DNA from: Pseudomonadales bacterium
GTDB taxonomy: Bacteria > Pseudomonadota > Gammaproteobacteria > Pseudomonadales > Pseudohongiellaceae
Direction: 5' to 3'
NCBI GenBank assembly: GCA_024234395.1
Contig: JACKOH010000001.1
Location: 310,001 to 374,000 of the forward strand
DNA: 64,000 nucleotides
In this document: positions 18,610-28,468 of the stretch, one piece after another
Position numbering within the stretch: the stretch's first letter is position 1
Layout of the letters: the number at the start of each line of letters is the position of its first letter
Position numbers and translations under genes: made by a program
The notes under the pieces: generated by a model
The model's input: only the letters and a program-made list of their open reading frames with translations
Told to the model about the DNA's origin: nothing
Database searches by the model: none

Positions 18610-19938
18610 ATGTCAGCTGAACAACTTTCAATCCGGATGCTGGATTCCGGTGCAACCGGTTTCTCCGCCAGGCTGGAGTCGGCCCTGAGCCGCGACAGTC
18701 TGGTTACCACTGAAGTGGCCGGGACAGTTGCCAGCATAATCAGTGACGTCAGGGACCGGGGTGATGCCGCGCTGGTGGAATACAGCAACCGCTTCGACAG
18801 ACGGTCGGCGACTAGCATGCTGGATTTGACGGTATCCAGAGAGCAGTTACAGGCCGCATTACAAAGCACCGGAGAAGCCGATGCGCAGGCATTGCGGCAC
18901 GCTGCGACCCGCATTCGCAGCTACCACGAAAAGCAGAAACAGACCTCCTGGCGCTATGAAGAGGCCGACGGATCGGTTTACGGACAGAAGGTGACCCCGC
19001 TGGCCAGTGCCGGAGTCTACGTACCGGGCGGTAAAGCCAACTATCCTTCCTCCATGCTGATGCTGGCGATTCCCGCCCAGGTCGCTGGTGTTGGAGAAAT
19101 TATCGCGACCGTGCCAACCGACTACCGTCTGGGTGATCCCGCCCATAATCTGGTATTCGCCGCCGCGGCACTGGCTGGTGTCGACCGGGTGTTTACCATC
19201 GGTGGGGCACAGGCGGTCGCAGCACTTGCCTACGGGACCGAGTCAGTACCCCGGGTGGATAAGATTACCGGTCCCGGCAATATTTATGTAACCGAAGCCA
19301 AGCGCCAGGTGTTCGGAGACGTTGGTATCGATATGCTCGCAGGACCCTCGGAACTCACAGTGATCTGCGACGGCAGGACTGACCCGGACTGGATTGCCAT
19401 GGACCTGTTTTCCCAGGCGGAACATGATGAGCAGGCCCAGTCAATCCTGATCTCCCCGGATCCCGGTTTCATCGTTGCGGTTCAGGACAGTATCAGGCGA
19501 CTGCTTCCCGACATGGAACGGCGTGACATCATTCGTGCTTCGCTGCAGGATCGGGGCATTATTATTCAGACCCGGGATCTTCAGGAAGCCGCGGAAATCA
19601 GCAACCGGATCGCGCCGGAGCACCTGGAGCTGTCGGTCGCGGATCCTGACAGCCTGTTGGAACATATCGAGAATGCCGGGGCAATTTTTCTTGGCAGTCA
19701 TACTGCCGAGGCCCTTGGTGACTACTGCGCCGGTCCCAGTCACGTCCTTCCCACCTCCGGCACGGCACGGTTTTTCTCGGCCCTGGGAGTTTATGATTTT
19801 CAGAAAAGAAGTTCGGTAATCAACTGCTCACCGGCCGGTGCCGCCAGGATTGCCGGTACCGCGGCCACGCTGGCCAGACGCGAGTCGCTGCAGGCCCATG
19901 CGTTATCGGCGGAGTACCGCATGAATCGCAACGACTGA
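18610..19938 (+). CDS. hisD: Histidinol dehydrogenase
   Basis: 442 residues. HisD oxidises histidinol to histidine in two NAD-dependent steps using zinc. The motifs [44 protein letters not shown], the QAEHDE metal/substrate segment and [16 protein letters not shown] are all intact. The stop codon lies one base from the stop of the convergent degS-like gene, so no room exists for a terminator between them. hisC, which follows in Pseudomonas, is not here. Confidence 0.96.
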   Translation: MSAEQLSIRMLDSGATGFSARLESALSRDSLVTTEVAGTVASIISDVRDRGDAALVEYSNRFDRRSATSMLDLTVSREQLQAALQSTGEADAQALRHAATRIRSYHEKQKQTSWRYEEADGSVYGQKVTPLASAGVYVPGGKANYPSSMLMLAIPAQVAGVGEIIATVPTDYRLGDPAHNLVFAAAALAGVDRVFTIGGAQAVAALAYGTESVPRVDKITGPGNIYVTEAKRQVFGDVGIDMLAGPSELTVICDGRTDPDWIAMDLFSQAEHDEQAQSILISPDPGFIVAVQDSIRRLLPDMERRDIIRASLQDRGIIIQTRDLQEAAEISNRIAPEHLELSVADPDSLLEHIENAGAIFLGSHTAEALGDYCAGPSHVLPTSGTARFFSALGVYDFQKRSSVINCSPAGAARIAGTAATLARRESLQAHALSAEYRMNRND

Positions 19939-19939
19939 G

Positions 19940-21070
19940 TCAGGGAGCGAACACCATCGCCTGGCCGAAGCCGAGCACGGTAGGCAGATTAAGGTAAAGT
20001 CCTTCGCGGTAGACCTGTACGACCACCCTGTCTCCAGGGCGCTTGTTCTGGAATTCCAGGATAATCGTTTCCTCGTCCACAACCGCAGTGTCGTCCACCC
20101 GGGTTATCACGTCACCGGGTAGAATCCCGGCGCGCTGTGCCGGACCTCCCTCATCGACGTTCTCCACCAGCATGCCGCGGATATCGGGAACGCCGAAGAA
20201 CAGCCGGCTGGTTTCCTCATTCAGCACTTCACCGGTGAGCACCCCCAGGTAGCCGGGATTGTTGGCAATTGCCTCTGCCACCAGTTCCTCCATTATCGTT
20301 ATGGCGGTGCTTACCGGAGTGGCAAATCCAATGCCTTCGAAGCGCCCGGTCTCGGAGAAAATGGAGGAATTGATTCCGACCAGGTTGCCATTTCGATCAA
20401 TCAACGCACCACCGCTGTTACCGGGATTGATGGCAGCATCAGTCTGGATAAGAGTGGTATTGCCGTCGGCGTCATGGTTGTCGACAATGGCACTGATTAT
20501 GCCCTGGGAGACTGACTGGCCGATATTGCGTGGATAACCGATAGCGAAGACGACATCACCCACCTCCAGTTCCCGATCGTTGCCACGTGGAATGGGTGTC
20601 AGGTCATCCATATTAATGTGGAGGATGGCCAGGTCGTTGGTTTCATCGAAGGCAACCAGTGTGGCCGGTGTGCTGCGCCCGTCTGCGAGAGTGACCACCG
20701 TTTCGAACATGAGTTCGCTTACCACATGGAAATTGGTCAATACAAAACCTTCGGCGTTGACTATCACCCCGGAACCCAGGCTGCTGTCCTGTTCGCCGAA
20801 ACGGAATCTGACCTGATCTTCGGAAATCTGCTCGACGCTTTCCAGGACCGCGGGAGTCGCGTGTATGCTCACCACAGCAGGAGCGGCACGGTTGATAGCC
20901 TCGGCAAAAGTCAGCGTCGCTGGTGGCTGGGGAGCGGGCGTGGTCAGCAACTGGCGGAATTCGTTAAGCTGCTGCATCTGCTGATATTGCATGATAACCA
21001 CCGCGACCAGGACACCGGAAACTACCGGCCAACTGATAAACTGGAGAATTCTTTTCAGTTGTTCCATCAT
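19940..21070 (-). CDS. degS: DegS/AlgW-type periplasmic serine protease
   Basis: 376 residues: an N-terminal membrane anchor (about 12-28), a trypsin-like domain with triad H115 (TNFHVV), D146 (NDLAIL) and S219 (NPGNSGGALI), and one PDZ domain (about 270-365). A single PDZ plus an anchor is the DegS/AlgW layout. These proteases sense misfolded outer-membrane proteins and cut the RseA/MucA anti-sigma factor to release sigma-E. Its position next to hisD and the NIF3 gene matches algW of Pseudomonas. The start may be either of two adjacent ATGs. Confidence 0.9.
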   Translation of the reverse strand: MMEQLKRILQFISWPVVSGVLVAVVIMQYQQMQQLNEFRQLLTTPAPQPPATLTFAEAINRAAPAVVSIHATPAVLESVEQISEDQVRFRFGEQDSSLGSGVIVNAEGFVLTNFHVVSELMFETVVTLADGRSTPATLVAFDETNDLAILHINMDDLTPIPRGNDRELEVGDVVFAIGYPRNIGQSVSQGIISAIVDNHDADGNTTLIQTDAAINPGNSGGALIDRNGNLVGINSSIFSETGRFEGIGFATPVSTAITIMEELVAEAIANNPGYLGVLTGEVLNEETSRLFFGVPDIRGMLVENVDEGGPAQRAGILPGDVITRVDDTAVVDEETIILEFQNKRPGDRVVVQVYREGLYLNLPTVLGFGQAMVFAP

Positions 21071-21187
21071 GCTTTATCCGCTACCCGGGCTGCAGATCGC
21101 CGCCGGCACAGTGTGTCCCCAGTGGACAGGGTGGCCGCGACGGCTGACTGCCACCTGTCAATATACCGTGTCAGAGGAGTTGTTGTC

Positions 21188-21949
21188 ATGCCAGCCACGC
21201 GCAAAGCTATCGAGTCGGAACTGAGAAGTCTGCTGCGACCCGAGCAATTCAATGACTACTGTCCCAATGGCCTGCAGGTGGAAGGAACAGAGCAGATTGG
21301 CAAACTGGTGAGTGGAGTCACTGCCTGTCAGGAGCTGATTGACCGGGCAGTCGCCACCGGAGCCGATATGCTCCTGGTGCACCACGGTTATTTCTGGAAA
21401 GGCGAGGACCCCACCATAACCGGGATCAAGCGCTCCCGCATACAGGCGTTACTGGCGGGAAAACTGAATCTGTTCGCTTATCACCTGCCGCTGGATGTGC
21501 ATCCTGAACTGGGTAACAACGCCCAATTGGGCAGATTGCTGGGTTTGCGGGTCACCGGAGAGTTCGCCGCGTACCAGGGCCGGAATGTCGGCCTGCTGGG
21601 AGAGTTCACCGAACCGATGACGGTTGGGGCTCTGCATAATCTGGTAACCGACCGACTGAATCGCAAGCCCCTGATCATCGGTAAAGAATCGGCAAAGCTG
21701 CGAACGGCGGCCTGGTGTACCGGGGCTGCCCAGGGTTACATAGGGGAGGCCATCGATGCCGGCGTCGACGTGTTCATTACCGGTGAGGTATCAGAGCCCA
21801 CCGTGCACATCGCGCGGGAAACCGGACTCTGTTTTGTCTCGGCAGGTCACCATGCCACGGAGCGCTATGGAGTGCAGGCGGTGGGTAACTATCTGGCCGA
21901 CAGATTCCAGTTACAACACGAATTTTTCGATATCGACAATCCTGTCTGA
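21188..21949 (+). CDS. NIF3-family dinuclear metal protein (YbgI-like)
   Basis: 253 residues matching the NIF3/YbgI family, which forms toroidal hexamers with a two-metal site. Likely ligands include the HHG of LLVHHGYFWK, the H of FAYHLPLDVH, and the late GHHATERYG motif. The biochemical role is not settled; GTP cyclohydrolase-like activity has been suggested for some members. The start is the ATG at 21188 with AGAGGAGT just upstream; an open frame reaching 570 bases further is only the antisense of degS. Confidence 0.9.
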   Translation: MPATRKAIESELRSLLRPEQFNDYCPNGLQVEGTEQIGKLVSGVTACQELIDRAVATGADMLLVHHGYFWKGEDPTITGIKRSRIQALLAGKLNLFAYHLPLDVHPELGNNAQLGRLLGLRVTGEFAAYQGRNVGLLGEFTEPMTVGALHNLVTDRLNRKPLIIGKESAKLRTAAWCTGAAQGYIGEAIDAGVDVFITGEVSEPTVHIARETGLCFVSAGHHATERYGVQAVGNYLADRFQLQHEFFDIDNPV

Positions 21950-21955
21950 ATTTCA

Positions 21956-21970
21956 GGGCGCACTACGCCC
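21956..21970. terminator. Small hairpin between convergent NIF3 and cysNC genes
   Basis: GGGCG (21956-21960) and CGCCC (21966-21970) flank a 5-base loop between the two stop codons. No U-tract follows on either strand, so function is uncertain. Confidence 0.25.
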
Positions 21971-22005
21971 GGGCTCACGCGGCAGAACTGCAGCCATGCG
22001 AGAAG

Positions 22006-23910
22006 TCAGATTACCTCGTGATCTCGCATCAGTTTCAGAACCTGCTGCAGGCAATCCTCCACTGTCAGGCTGGACGTATCCAGTTCCAGATTGGTGTACT
22101 CCGGCTCGTCGTAAGGGAATGACAGTCCCGGGACATCTGCAGAATCACTATTGTCGGCTGCGGCGTAGAGCCCGCTCGGGTCGCGCTGTATGCAGACTTC
22201 CATGGGAGGATTCAGGTACACGATCAGACAGTTATCCTTGCCGATTACGCTGAGCGCATGCTCCCGGGAATCCCGGTTCGGAGCAACAAAGGAGGCACAG
22301 CAGATCAGGCCGGAATCGTTCAGGAATTTCGCTACATTGGCGCTGCGACGCAGGTTTTCGGCCCGGCCTTCTGCGTCGTGCGGCAGGTCTTTGCTGATGC
22401 CCAGTCGCATGGTTTTACCATCCAGGACGGTACTTACTCTGCCCATATCGAACAGGCGGCGTTCCAGGCCATGGGCCAGGGTGGACTTTCCGGATCCCGA
22501 CACGCCAATGAACATGACCGTGATCGGACGTTGTCCGTATCGGGCTGCCAGTTCTTCGCGAGTGACGTGGCTGATGCTGTGGCGCTCCGGACTGCTTTCG
22601 CCGGTCCGCTTTCTGCCGCTGACCATACCGGCTCCGACCGTAACGTTGGTCAGCCTGTCAATGATGATAAAGCTGCCCGTGCTGCGATTGCTTTCGTAAC
22701 TGTCGAAACAGACCTTGCGGTCCAGTGACAACTCACAGAAGCCGATTTCGTTTAGCTCCAGTCCCGGCGCGGGATGCTTCTTGAGGGTATTGACGTCAAC
22801 CCGGTGCCTTATTGAGCTGACCTGCCCCGTTACCAACAGAGTATTCAGTTTGAAATCGTAGGGCTTGCCCGGCAACAGCGGCGCATCGGTCATCCAGACG
22901 ATGGTCGCCTCCAGGGTATCTTCCAGAGCCGGGAGGTTGTCAGTATGGGCAATCAGGTCACCCCGGCTGATATCGATTTCGTCTTCCAGGGTGAGGGTGA
23001 CGGCCATGCCGGCATGGGCCAGTTCCAGTTCCTCGTCGAAGGTGACGATCGATTTGACCCGGCTGGTCCGGGCCGATGGCAGGGCAGTGATCTCGTCGCC
23101 TTTGCGTACCACGCCCGACTCGACGGTTCCGCAATAACCGCGGAAATTGAGATTGGGACGGTTGACATACTGCACGGGGAAGCGCAGATCCTGAAAATTA
23201 CGGTCTGCGGCAATTTCCACAGTTTCCAGAGTCTCCATCAATGGCTCACCTTCGAACCATGGCATGTTCTCACTGCGATTCACGACGTTGTCACCAAGCA
23301 ACGCGGAAATCGGCAGAAAGCGTATGTCGGGAATATCCAGTTTGCTGACGAATTCCAGATAGCTCTCGCGGATCTGTTCGAAAACCTCCTGGCGAAATTC
23401 CATCAGGTCCATTTTATTGATAGCCACGATGACGTGCTTGATACCCAGCAGCGAGGCGATAAAGCTGTGGCGCCGGGTCTGGGTCTGCACACCGTGGCGG
23501 GCATCAATCAGAATTATGGCAAGATCACAGGTGGAGGCACCGGTCGCCATGTTGCGGGTATATTGTTCATGCCCCGGGGTGTCGGCAATGATGAATTTAC
23601 GTCGGGCAGTGGAAAAGAACCGGTACGCCACGTCTATGGTGATTCCCTGTTCCCGTTCCGCCTGCAGGCCATCCACCAGCAGTGCCAGGTCGAGACCGCC
23701 CTCCACGGTGCCGGTCCGGGCACTGTCTGCCTTGATGGCAGCCAGTTGATCCTCGTAGATCATCTTGGAATCGTGGAGCAAGCGCCCGATCAGGGTGCTC
23801 TTGCCATCGTCCACGCTGCCGCAGGTCAGCAGGCGCAGCAGTTCCTTTCGCTCGTGCTGGGCCAGATAGGCATTGATATCGGTGGCGATCAGTTCGGATT
23901 GGTGTGACAT
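22006..23910 (-). CDS. cysNC: Bifunctional sulfate adenylyltransferase GTPase subunit / APS kinase
   Basis: 634 residues. The N-terminal part (about 1-440) is CysN, an EF-Tu-like GTPase with GSVDDGKST at 31-39, DTPGHEQ and NKMD. The C-terminal part (about 450-634) is CysC, with its own Walker [10 protein letters not shown], and phosphorylates APS to PAPS. With CysD it activates sulfate for cysteine synthesis or sulfation. The fusion and its length match the Pseudomonas cysNC gene. It follows cysD by 91 bases. Confidence 0.95.
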   Translation of the reverse strand: MSHQSELIATDINAYLAQHERKELLRLLTCGSVDDGKSTLIGRLLHDSKMIYEDQLAAIKADSARTGTVEGGLDLALLVDGLQAEREQGITIDVAYRFFSTARRKFIIADTPGHEQYTRNMATGASTCDLAIILIDARHGVQTQTRRHSFIASLLGIKHVIVAINKMDLMEFRQEVFEQIRESYLEFVSKLDIPDIRFLPISALLGDNVVNRSENMPWFEGEPLMETLETVEIAADRNFQDLRFPVQYVNRPNLNFRGYCGTVESGVVRKGDEITALPSARTSRVKSIVTFDEELELAHAGMAVTLTLEDEIDISRGDLIAHTDNLPALEDTLEATIVWMTDAPLLPGKPYDFKLNTLLVTGQVSSIRHRVDVNTLKKHPAPGLELNEIGFCELSLDRKVCFDSYESNRSTGSFIIIDRLTNVTVGAGMVSGRKRTGESSPERHSISHVTREELAARYGQRPITVMFIGVSGSGKSTLAHGLERRLFDMGRVSTVLDGKTMRLGISKDLPHDAEGRAENLRRSANVAKFLNDSGLICCASFVAPNRDSREHALSVIGKDNCLIVYLNPPMEVCIQRDPSGLYAAADNSDSADVPGLSFPYDEPEYTNLELDTSSLTVEDCLQQVLKLMRDHEVI

Positions 23911-24001
23911 GGAGATTTCATTCAGCCAGTAATAACGTGAAAAAGTAGTACCGTAAATAAGTGACAGCCAGGAGGCGGAAATTGAATGGCTCAGCGGTTC
24001 C

Positions 24002-24910
24002 CTAAAAATAACCTTTGCGTTTCTTTTCCTCCATCGAGCCGGCAGTGTCGGTGTCGATCAATCGTCCCTGGCGTTCCGAACTGGTTGTCAGCAGCATTTC
24101 CTGGATAATTTCCGGCAGCGTGGTGGCATTGGATTCCACCGCTCCGGTAAGGGGGTAACAACCCAGGGTGCGGAAGCGGACGGTTTTGATCTTGATCTGA
24201 CTTTCGTCGGCGATGGGCATACGGTCGTCGTCAACAAGGATATCCACACCGTCCAGATTGACTACCGGGCGGGGTCTGGCAAAGTAAAGCGGAACGATAT
24301 CGATGTTGTTGAGGTGAATGTATTGCCAGATATCCAGCTCGGTCCAGTTGGACAGTGGAAATACCCTGATGCTTTCTCCCTTGTTGATTTTGCAGTTGTA
24401 CAGATTCCACAGCTCTGGACGTTGATTTTTCGGGTCCCACTGATGGTTCCTGTCGCGAAAGGAAAATATCCGTTCCTTGGCGCGTGATTTTTCCTCGTCC
24501 CGGCGTCCGCCGCCAAAGGCCGCGTCGAAACCGTATTTGTTGAGTGCCTGTTTGAGCGACTGGGTTTTCATGATGTCGGTATGCTTTTCGCTGCCGTGGG
24601 TGAACGGACCGACACCGGCTTTAACTCCTTCCTGATTGATGTGAACAATCAGGTTCAAACCCAGTTTTTCCATCTGCCGATCCCGGAATTCGATCATTTC
24701 ACGAAACTTCCAGGTGGTGTCCACATGCATGAAGGGAAAGGGTGGCTTGCCCGGATAGAAGGCTTTAAGTGCCAGGTGTAACATGACAGAGGAATCTTTC
24801 CCTATCGAATAGAGCATTACCGGGTTGTCGAATTCTGCGGCAACTTCCCGAATAATATGGATGCTCTCAGCTTCCAGTTGCTTAAGGTGAGTCAGACTGT
24901 ATTCGGCCAT
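24002..24910 (-). CDS. cysD: Sulfate adenylyltransferase small subunit CysD
   Basis: 302 residues. CysD is the PP-loop subunit that joins sulfate to ATP; the loop [11 protein letters not shown] is at residues 34-43. The [18 protein letters not shown] segment and the C-terminal [25 protein letters not shown] end (which contains the conserved EEKKRKGYF) fit the family. It is the first gene of cysD-cysNC. I see no clear CysB site by eye in the gap 24911-25012. Confidence 0.96.
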   Translation of the reverse strand: MAEYSLTHLKQLEAESIHIIREVAAEFDNPVMLYSIGKDSSVMLHLALKAFYPGKPPFPFMHVDTTWKFREMIEFRDRQMEKLGLNLIVHINQEGVKAGVGPFTHGSEKHTDIMKTQSLKQALNKYGFDAAFGGGRRDEEKSRAKERIFSFRDRNHQWDPKNQRPELWNLYNCKINKGESIRVFPLSNWTELDIWQYIHLNNIDIVPLYFARPRPVVNLDGVDILVDDDRMPIADESQIKIKTVRFRTLGCYPLTGAVESNATTLPEIIQEMLLTTSSERQGRLIDTDTAGSMEEKKRKGYF

Positions 24911-25012
24911 CGTTGTTACTGATAAGGTCGAAAGGCGGGTGGTGGCAGGGTGGTGCTATGGAGTGCGCATGATGCAGAGGCAGTAATCCGCCCCTGCAGT
25001 GCTGCTTCCGGG

Positions 25013-25864
25013 CTATTTGTCATCGCTGAGCCCGTAGCGGGATTTCTTTTCTTCTTCTGACTCGTCGTCTGACGCTTCATCCTGATCATCTGTTGTTTCG
25101 TCTGCATCCTGATCATCATCCTGATCCTGCTCGTCATCCTCGCCGACTTCCGTGTCATCCGCCTGTTCGTCTTCCGGATCAGCGGCCTGCTTCAACCGCT
25201 CATCTTCATCTTCATCCTCATCCTCTTCCAGGTCGAACTCTTCGATGTCATCACTGGATGCTGCTGTCTCGGCATCCTGCTCTTCAGTGGACTGCTCGTC
25301 TGCGACCTGTTCGTCGCTCTCGTCCGCTACTGCCTGACTGTCACCGGCCTGCCACTCCGAACCGGCGTTCTCAGCCGCTTCCTGCTGCTCTTCATCAGTG
25401 TCCGATCCGGCGACCGGCTGCTCACTCTCGTCGGCAGCACTGGTTTTCTCAATGCCAAACTCTTCCGACAGAGCGCCTTTCTGATCGGGGGACTGCTTGG
25501 TGGCGTAATCCTTGGGCGGGGTAAAATCCAGCGCCTCGTCACGCTGACTGGCGGTGTCGAACACGGCATCCGCACCGGCTGGAAGTAATTTATTGGCGAC
25601 CTCGGCAGTGCAAAGGTCCTGTGCTCCGGTTGCCAGGTGCTGATAAACATCCCGGTAACTCTGGGTAAGTTGCTGAACCAGGTCGGCAGTTACGTTGAAG
25701 TGTTCGCTGACGTCGTCCTTGTATTGATCATGACGCTCTTCCAGGCCCTTGACCTGTCCTTCAAGCTCCTTTATTCGGGTAGGGGTGCCGCTCAGTCGAT
25801 TGGCGGAAAGTACACCGACAATTATGCCCAGAGCGAGGCAACCGATTGCGATTAACCAAACCAT
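25013..25864 (-). CDS. YhcB/ZapG-like inner-membrane protein with a long acidic tail
   Basis: 283 residues. The N-terminal 125 match DUF1043/YhcB: a membrane helix (2-20), a coiled-coil-prone segment (30-75, with SEHFNVTADLVQQLTQSYRD), and the PPKDYA motif near 116-121. YhcB takes part in cell envelope growth and division in E. coli, where it is about 130 residues. Here residues 141-272 form an extra tail made largely of Asp and Glu with Ala, Gln and Ser, ending in a short basic patch (KKSRYG). It diverges from zapE, as in Pseudomonas and E. coli. Confidence 0.85.
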   Translation of the reverse strand: MVWLIAIGCLALGIIVGVLSANRLSGTPTRIKELEGQVKGLEERHDQYKDDVSEHFNVTADLVQQLTQSYRDVYQHLATGAQDLCTAEVANKLLPAGADAVFDTASQRDEALDFTPPKDYATKQSPDQKGALSEEFGIEKTSAADESEQPVAGSDTDEEQQEAAENAGSEWQAGDSQAVADESDEQVADEQSTEEQDAETAASSDDIEEFDLEEDEDEDEDERLKQAADPEDEQADDTEVGEDDEQDQDDDQDADETTDDQDEASDDESEEEKKSRYGLSDDK

Positions 25865-25913
25865 AAATTATGCAGCCTTTTATCTTGTTGGATTTATTTT
25901 AATAGTGGATATC

Positions 25914-25939
25914 GAGAGCCGGGTAGTATAACCGGTCTC
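25914..25939. promoter_or_regulatory. Inverted repeat around a -10-like element in the YhcB-zapE gap
   Basis: GAGAGCCGG (25914-25922) and CCGGTCTC (25932-25939) form an inverted repeat with one bulged G. On the minus strand the loop carries TATACT (25925-25930), a candidate -10 for the YhcB gene about 60 bases downstream. It could be an operator or a chance hairpin. Confidence 0.3.
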
Positions 25940-26021
25940 ACAGCGTTTCGCCGTAAAAACTTTTAATTTACAATCCCGGATTCGGTATTTTTCCTGTCTC
26001 TCTTTTTTAATTCGGCCAGTC

Positions 26022-27128
26022 ATGACACCGCTGCAACGCTATCACCGGGATCTCGATGAAGGATTGATTCAGGAGGATGCAGCGCAACGTTCCGCTATCG
26101 CCAAGCTGGAAGCGCTGTATCAGCAGCTGCTTGCGCAGCGGAACGGGAAACCAGGGCTGTTGCAAGGTTGGTTCGCCAGATTCCGCGCTGGGGACCGGCC
26201 GGCCCCGCCCCGGGGTCTCTATTTCTGGGGTGGTGTGGGGCGGGGTAAAACCTACCTGATGGATGTCTTTCACGATGCGCTGCCATTTTCCGACAAGCAG
26301 CGCACTCATTTCCATCGCTTCATGCAGCGCGTGCATCTGGACCTGCGTGACCTCAGGGGCGAAAAGAATCCTCTGCGTCAGGTGGCGGCCGGGATAGCCG
26401 AACAGGCGACGGTTTTCTGCCTGGATGAATTTTTTGTCTCGGACATTGGTGATGCCATGATACTGGCCGGTCTGCTCGATGCCCTGTTCGAGCAGGGGGT
26501 GGTGCTGGTCACCACGTCCAACAGCGAGCCTGGCAGGCTTTACGAGAATGGTCTTCAACGCGCCAGGTTTCTGCCCGCCATCAGGTTGCTGGCTGAGCAT
26601 CTTGACGTGTGCCATCTGGACGGCGGTACCGATTACCGGCTCCGCAATCTCAGTCGTGCCGAGTTGTACCACCATCCCCTCGGGGAGGACAGCGACGCGT
26701 TGCTGTACCGGAGTTTCAGCAGTCTGGCACCGGATTTTGCTGAAGCCGAGCAGGATACCGGTGTGGAGATTCTGGGTCGCAACGTGCCCTGTCGCTATCT
26801 TTCGGATGATGTTGTCTGGTTCGATTTCGATCAGCTTTGTGGTGGGCCCCGCAGTGTTCATGACTACATCGAACTGGCCAGGATATATCATGCGGTGCTG
26901 GTCGGGAATGTGCCGCAACTGGGGATTGAGCGTGAAGATCAGGCACGCCGCTTCGTCAACCTGGTTGACGAACTGTATGACCGTGGCGTAAAACTAATCT
27001 TGACCGCAGCGGTACCCCTGACCGATCTGTATGCTGGCAGCAGTCTGCAGCAGGAGTTTCAGCGCACCATGAGCCGTCTGCTGGAGATGCAGTCCCACGC
27101 TTATCTGGCCCGGCCGCACCGCCCGTAA
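26022..27128 (+). CDS. zapE: Cell division AFG1-family ATPase ZapE
   Basis: 368-residue P-loop ATPase of the AFG1/LACE1 family. Walker A GGVGRGKT is at residues 70-77 and Walker B is FCLDEFFVSD near 128-137. E. coli ZapE joins the Z-ring late in constriction and is needed under heat and low oxygen. It stands divergent from the YhcB gene and upstream of rplM, as in other gammaproteobacteria. Confidence 0.95.
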   Translation: MTPLQRYHRDLDEGLIQEDAAQRSAIAKLEALYQQLLAQRNGKPGLLQGWFARFRAGDRPAPPRGLYFWGGVGRGKTYLMDVFHDALPFSDKQRTHFHRFMQRVHLDLRDLRGEKNPLRQVAAGIAEQATVFCLDEFFVSDIGDAMILAGLLDALFEQGVVLVTTSNSEPGRLYENGLQRARFLPAIRLLAEHLDVCHLDGGTDYRLRNLSRAELYHHPLGEDSDALLYRSFSSLAPDFAEAEQDTGVEILGRNVPCRYLSDDVVWFDFDQLCGGPRSVHDYIELARIYHAVLVGNVPQLGIEREDQARRFVNLVDELYDRGVKLILTAAVPLTDLYAGSSLQQEFQRTMSRLLEMQSHAYLARPHRP

Positions 27129-27237
27129 CCGGAGCCCGGAGCGGGTCCAGCGGATAGCGCCGGAAGCAGGGAGCGTTACTGGCCTGCAGCGCGGATTGGG
27201 CGGGCGGTTGGGAGAGGAATTTTCTTGGTGGCAAGTC

Positions 27238-27266
27238 TTGAATAATAACGACTGCTCCGGTAGTAT
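27238..27266 (+). promoter_or_regulatory. Candidate promoter for rplM-rpsI
   Basis: TTGAAT (27238-27243) and TAGTAT (27261-27266) are 17 bases apart, followed by a GC-rich discriminator (TCGCGC) like those of stringently controlled ribosomal promoters. The leader begins with a small hairpin, CCTTG-TAT-CAAGG (27274-27286). The gap from 27129 has no gene. Confidence 0.5.
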
Positions 27267-27310
27267 TCGCGCTCCTTGTATCAAGGCTCCAGAACATTAG
27301 GCGTTAGACA

Positions 27311-27739
27311 ATGAAGACTTACAGTGCAAAACCGGGACAAGTAGAGCAAAGCTGGCTGCTGATCGACGCAGACGGTTTGACATTAGGTCGTATGGCGACG
27401 GCGATCTCCGCTCGCTTGCGGGGAAAGCACAAACCCGAGTACACCCCACACGTGGATACCGGGGACTATATTGTGGTAATCAACGCTGACAAAGTGCAGG
27501 TGACCGGCAACAAGGCGACGGACAAGATGTATCACGAACATTCGGGGTTTCCGGGTGGTCTGAAAACCAATTCCTTCGCTGAGCTGCAACAGAAAGCCCC
27601 GGAAAAAATAATCAAGCTGGCGGTAAAGGGAATGCTGCCCCGCACGCCGCTTGGACGGGCCATGTTCAAGAAACTGAAAGTTTACGCCGGGCCGGAACAT
27701 CCTCATTCCGCTCAGCAACCACAACCGATTGAAATATAA
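27311..27739 (+). CDS. rplM: 50S ribosomal protein L13
   Basis: 142 residues, standard length for bacterial L13. Conserved segments include [33 protein letters not shown] and [25 protein letters not shown] residues. L13 is an early 50S assembly protein that binds 23S rRNA. It is followed by rpsI after 17 bases, the usual pair. Confidence 0.98.
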   Translation: MKTYSAKPGQVEQSWLLIDADGLTLGRMATAISARLRGKHKPEYTPHVDTGDYIVVINADKVQVTGNKATDKMYHEHSGFPGGLKTNSFAELQQKAPEKIIKLAVKGMLPRTPLGRAMFKKLKVYAGPEHPHSAQQPQPIEI

Positions 27740-27756
27740 AGAGGTAATCGCGCTTT

Positions 27757-28149
27757 ATGGCTGCGACTCAATATTACGGAACAGGTCGACGCAAAACTTC
27801 GACAGCACGGGTCTTCATTAAAAGTGGCTCCGGCAACATCACGGTGAACAAGCGTCCCCTGGACGGGTTTTTTGGCCGTCAGGTGGCCCGGATGATTGTC
27901 AGACAGCCCCTGGAACTGGTGGAGATGGCAGACAAGTTCGATATTGACGTCACCGTTCGCGGTGGTGGCAGTTTCGGTCAGGCCGGCGCAATCCGGCATG
28001 GTATTACCAGAGCCCTGATCGAATATGATGAAGAGCTGCGGCCGACTCTGCGTAAGGCAGGATTCGTCACCCGGGATGCCCGCGCCGTGGAGCGAAAGAA
28101 AGTCGGCCTCCGCAAGGCGAGAAAGAAGCCCCAGTTTTCCAAGCGTTAG
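27757..28149 (+). CDS. rpsI: 30S ribosomal protein S9
   Basis: 130 residues. [12 protein letters not shown], the [15 protein letters not shown] core and the basic tail ending KPQFSKR are typical; the last arginine reaches the P-site tRNA. It shares the rplM transcript and is followed by a clear intrinsic terminator at 28185-28219. Confidence 0.98.
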   Translation: MAATQYYGTGRRKTSTARVFIKSGSGNITVNKRPLDGFFGRQVARMIVRQPLELVEMADKFDIDVTVRGGGSFGQAGAIRHGITRALIEYDEELRPTLRKAGFVTRDARAVERKKVGLRKARKKPQFSKR

Positions 28150-28184
28150 ACAGACCGTTTTTTCACAGCTTTTGTCTATTGCAG

Positions 28185-28219
28185 CGCCGGCCCGCTATGC
28201 GGGTCCGGCGTTTTTTTTT
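28185..28219 (+). terminator. Intrinsic terminator of rplM-rpsI
   Basis: An 11-bp GC stem, CGCCGGCCCGC (28185-28195) with GCGGGTCCGGCG (28199-28210, one bulged T), a 3-base loop and then nine T residues. This is the clearest terminator in the window. Confidence 0.93.
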
Positions 28220-28285
28220 ATTCATAAACAACGCGTTAGCCCCGCCGTGATGAGGCTTGTCGGAGCCCTGTCCAGTAAACTCCAC

Positions 28286-28314
28286 TTGAAAAAAACAGCA
28301 AAATTAACTAGAAT
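28286..28314 (+). promoter_or_regulatory. Candidate promoter of the bc1 operon
   Basis: TTGAAA (28286-28291) and TAGAAT (28309-28314) are 17 bases apart. The start would be near 28321, leaving a leader of about 148 bases before the Rieske gene. Confidence 0.55.
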
Positions 28315-28468
28315 GCGGCCGGTTTTGCTGGCCTCAATGCGGGCGACCATAATCCGATTCCACACTCGAGTAAACTGATCCACACAGCGGCTCTCCCGGT
28401 AATCTGAAAGCTGCCCACCGGCTCAATGCTCGAATTTGAATTAGCTAGCTCTGATAGGAGATTTTAAG

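Noticed and set aside
20618..21187. N-terminal extension of the NIF3 gene
   Set aside because: The added 190 residues are the antisense of degS and do not resemble NIF3 proteins; a strong ribosome binding site precedes the ATG at 21188.
22945..23907. 320-residue open frame antisense to cysNC
   Set aside because: Shadow of a gene with intact GTPase and kinase motifs.
27131..27150. CCCG-GAG-CGGG hairpin after zapE
   Set aside because: Only four base pairs and no T-tract; too weak to call a terminator.
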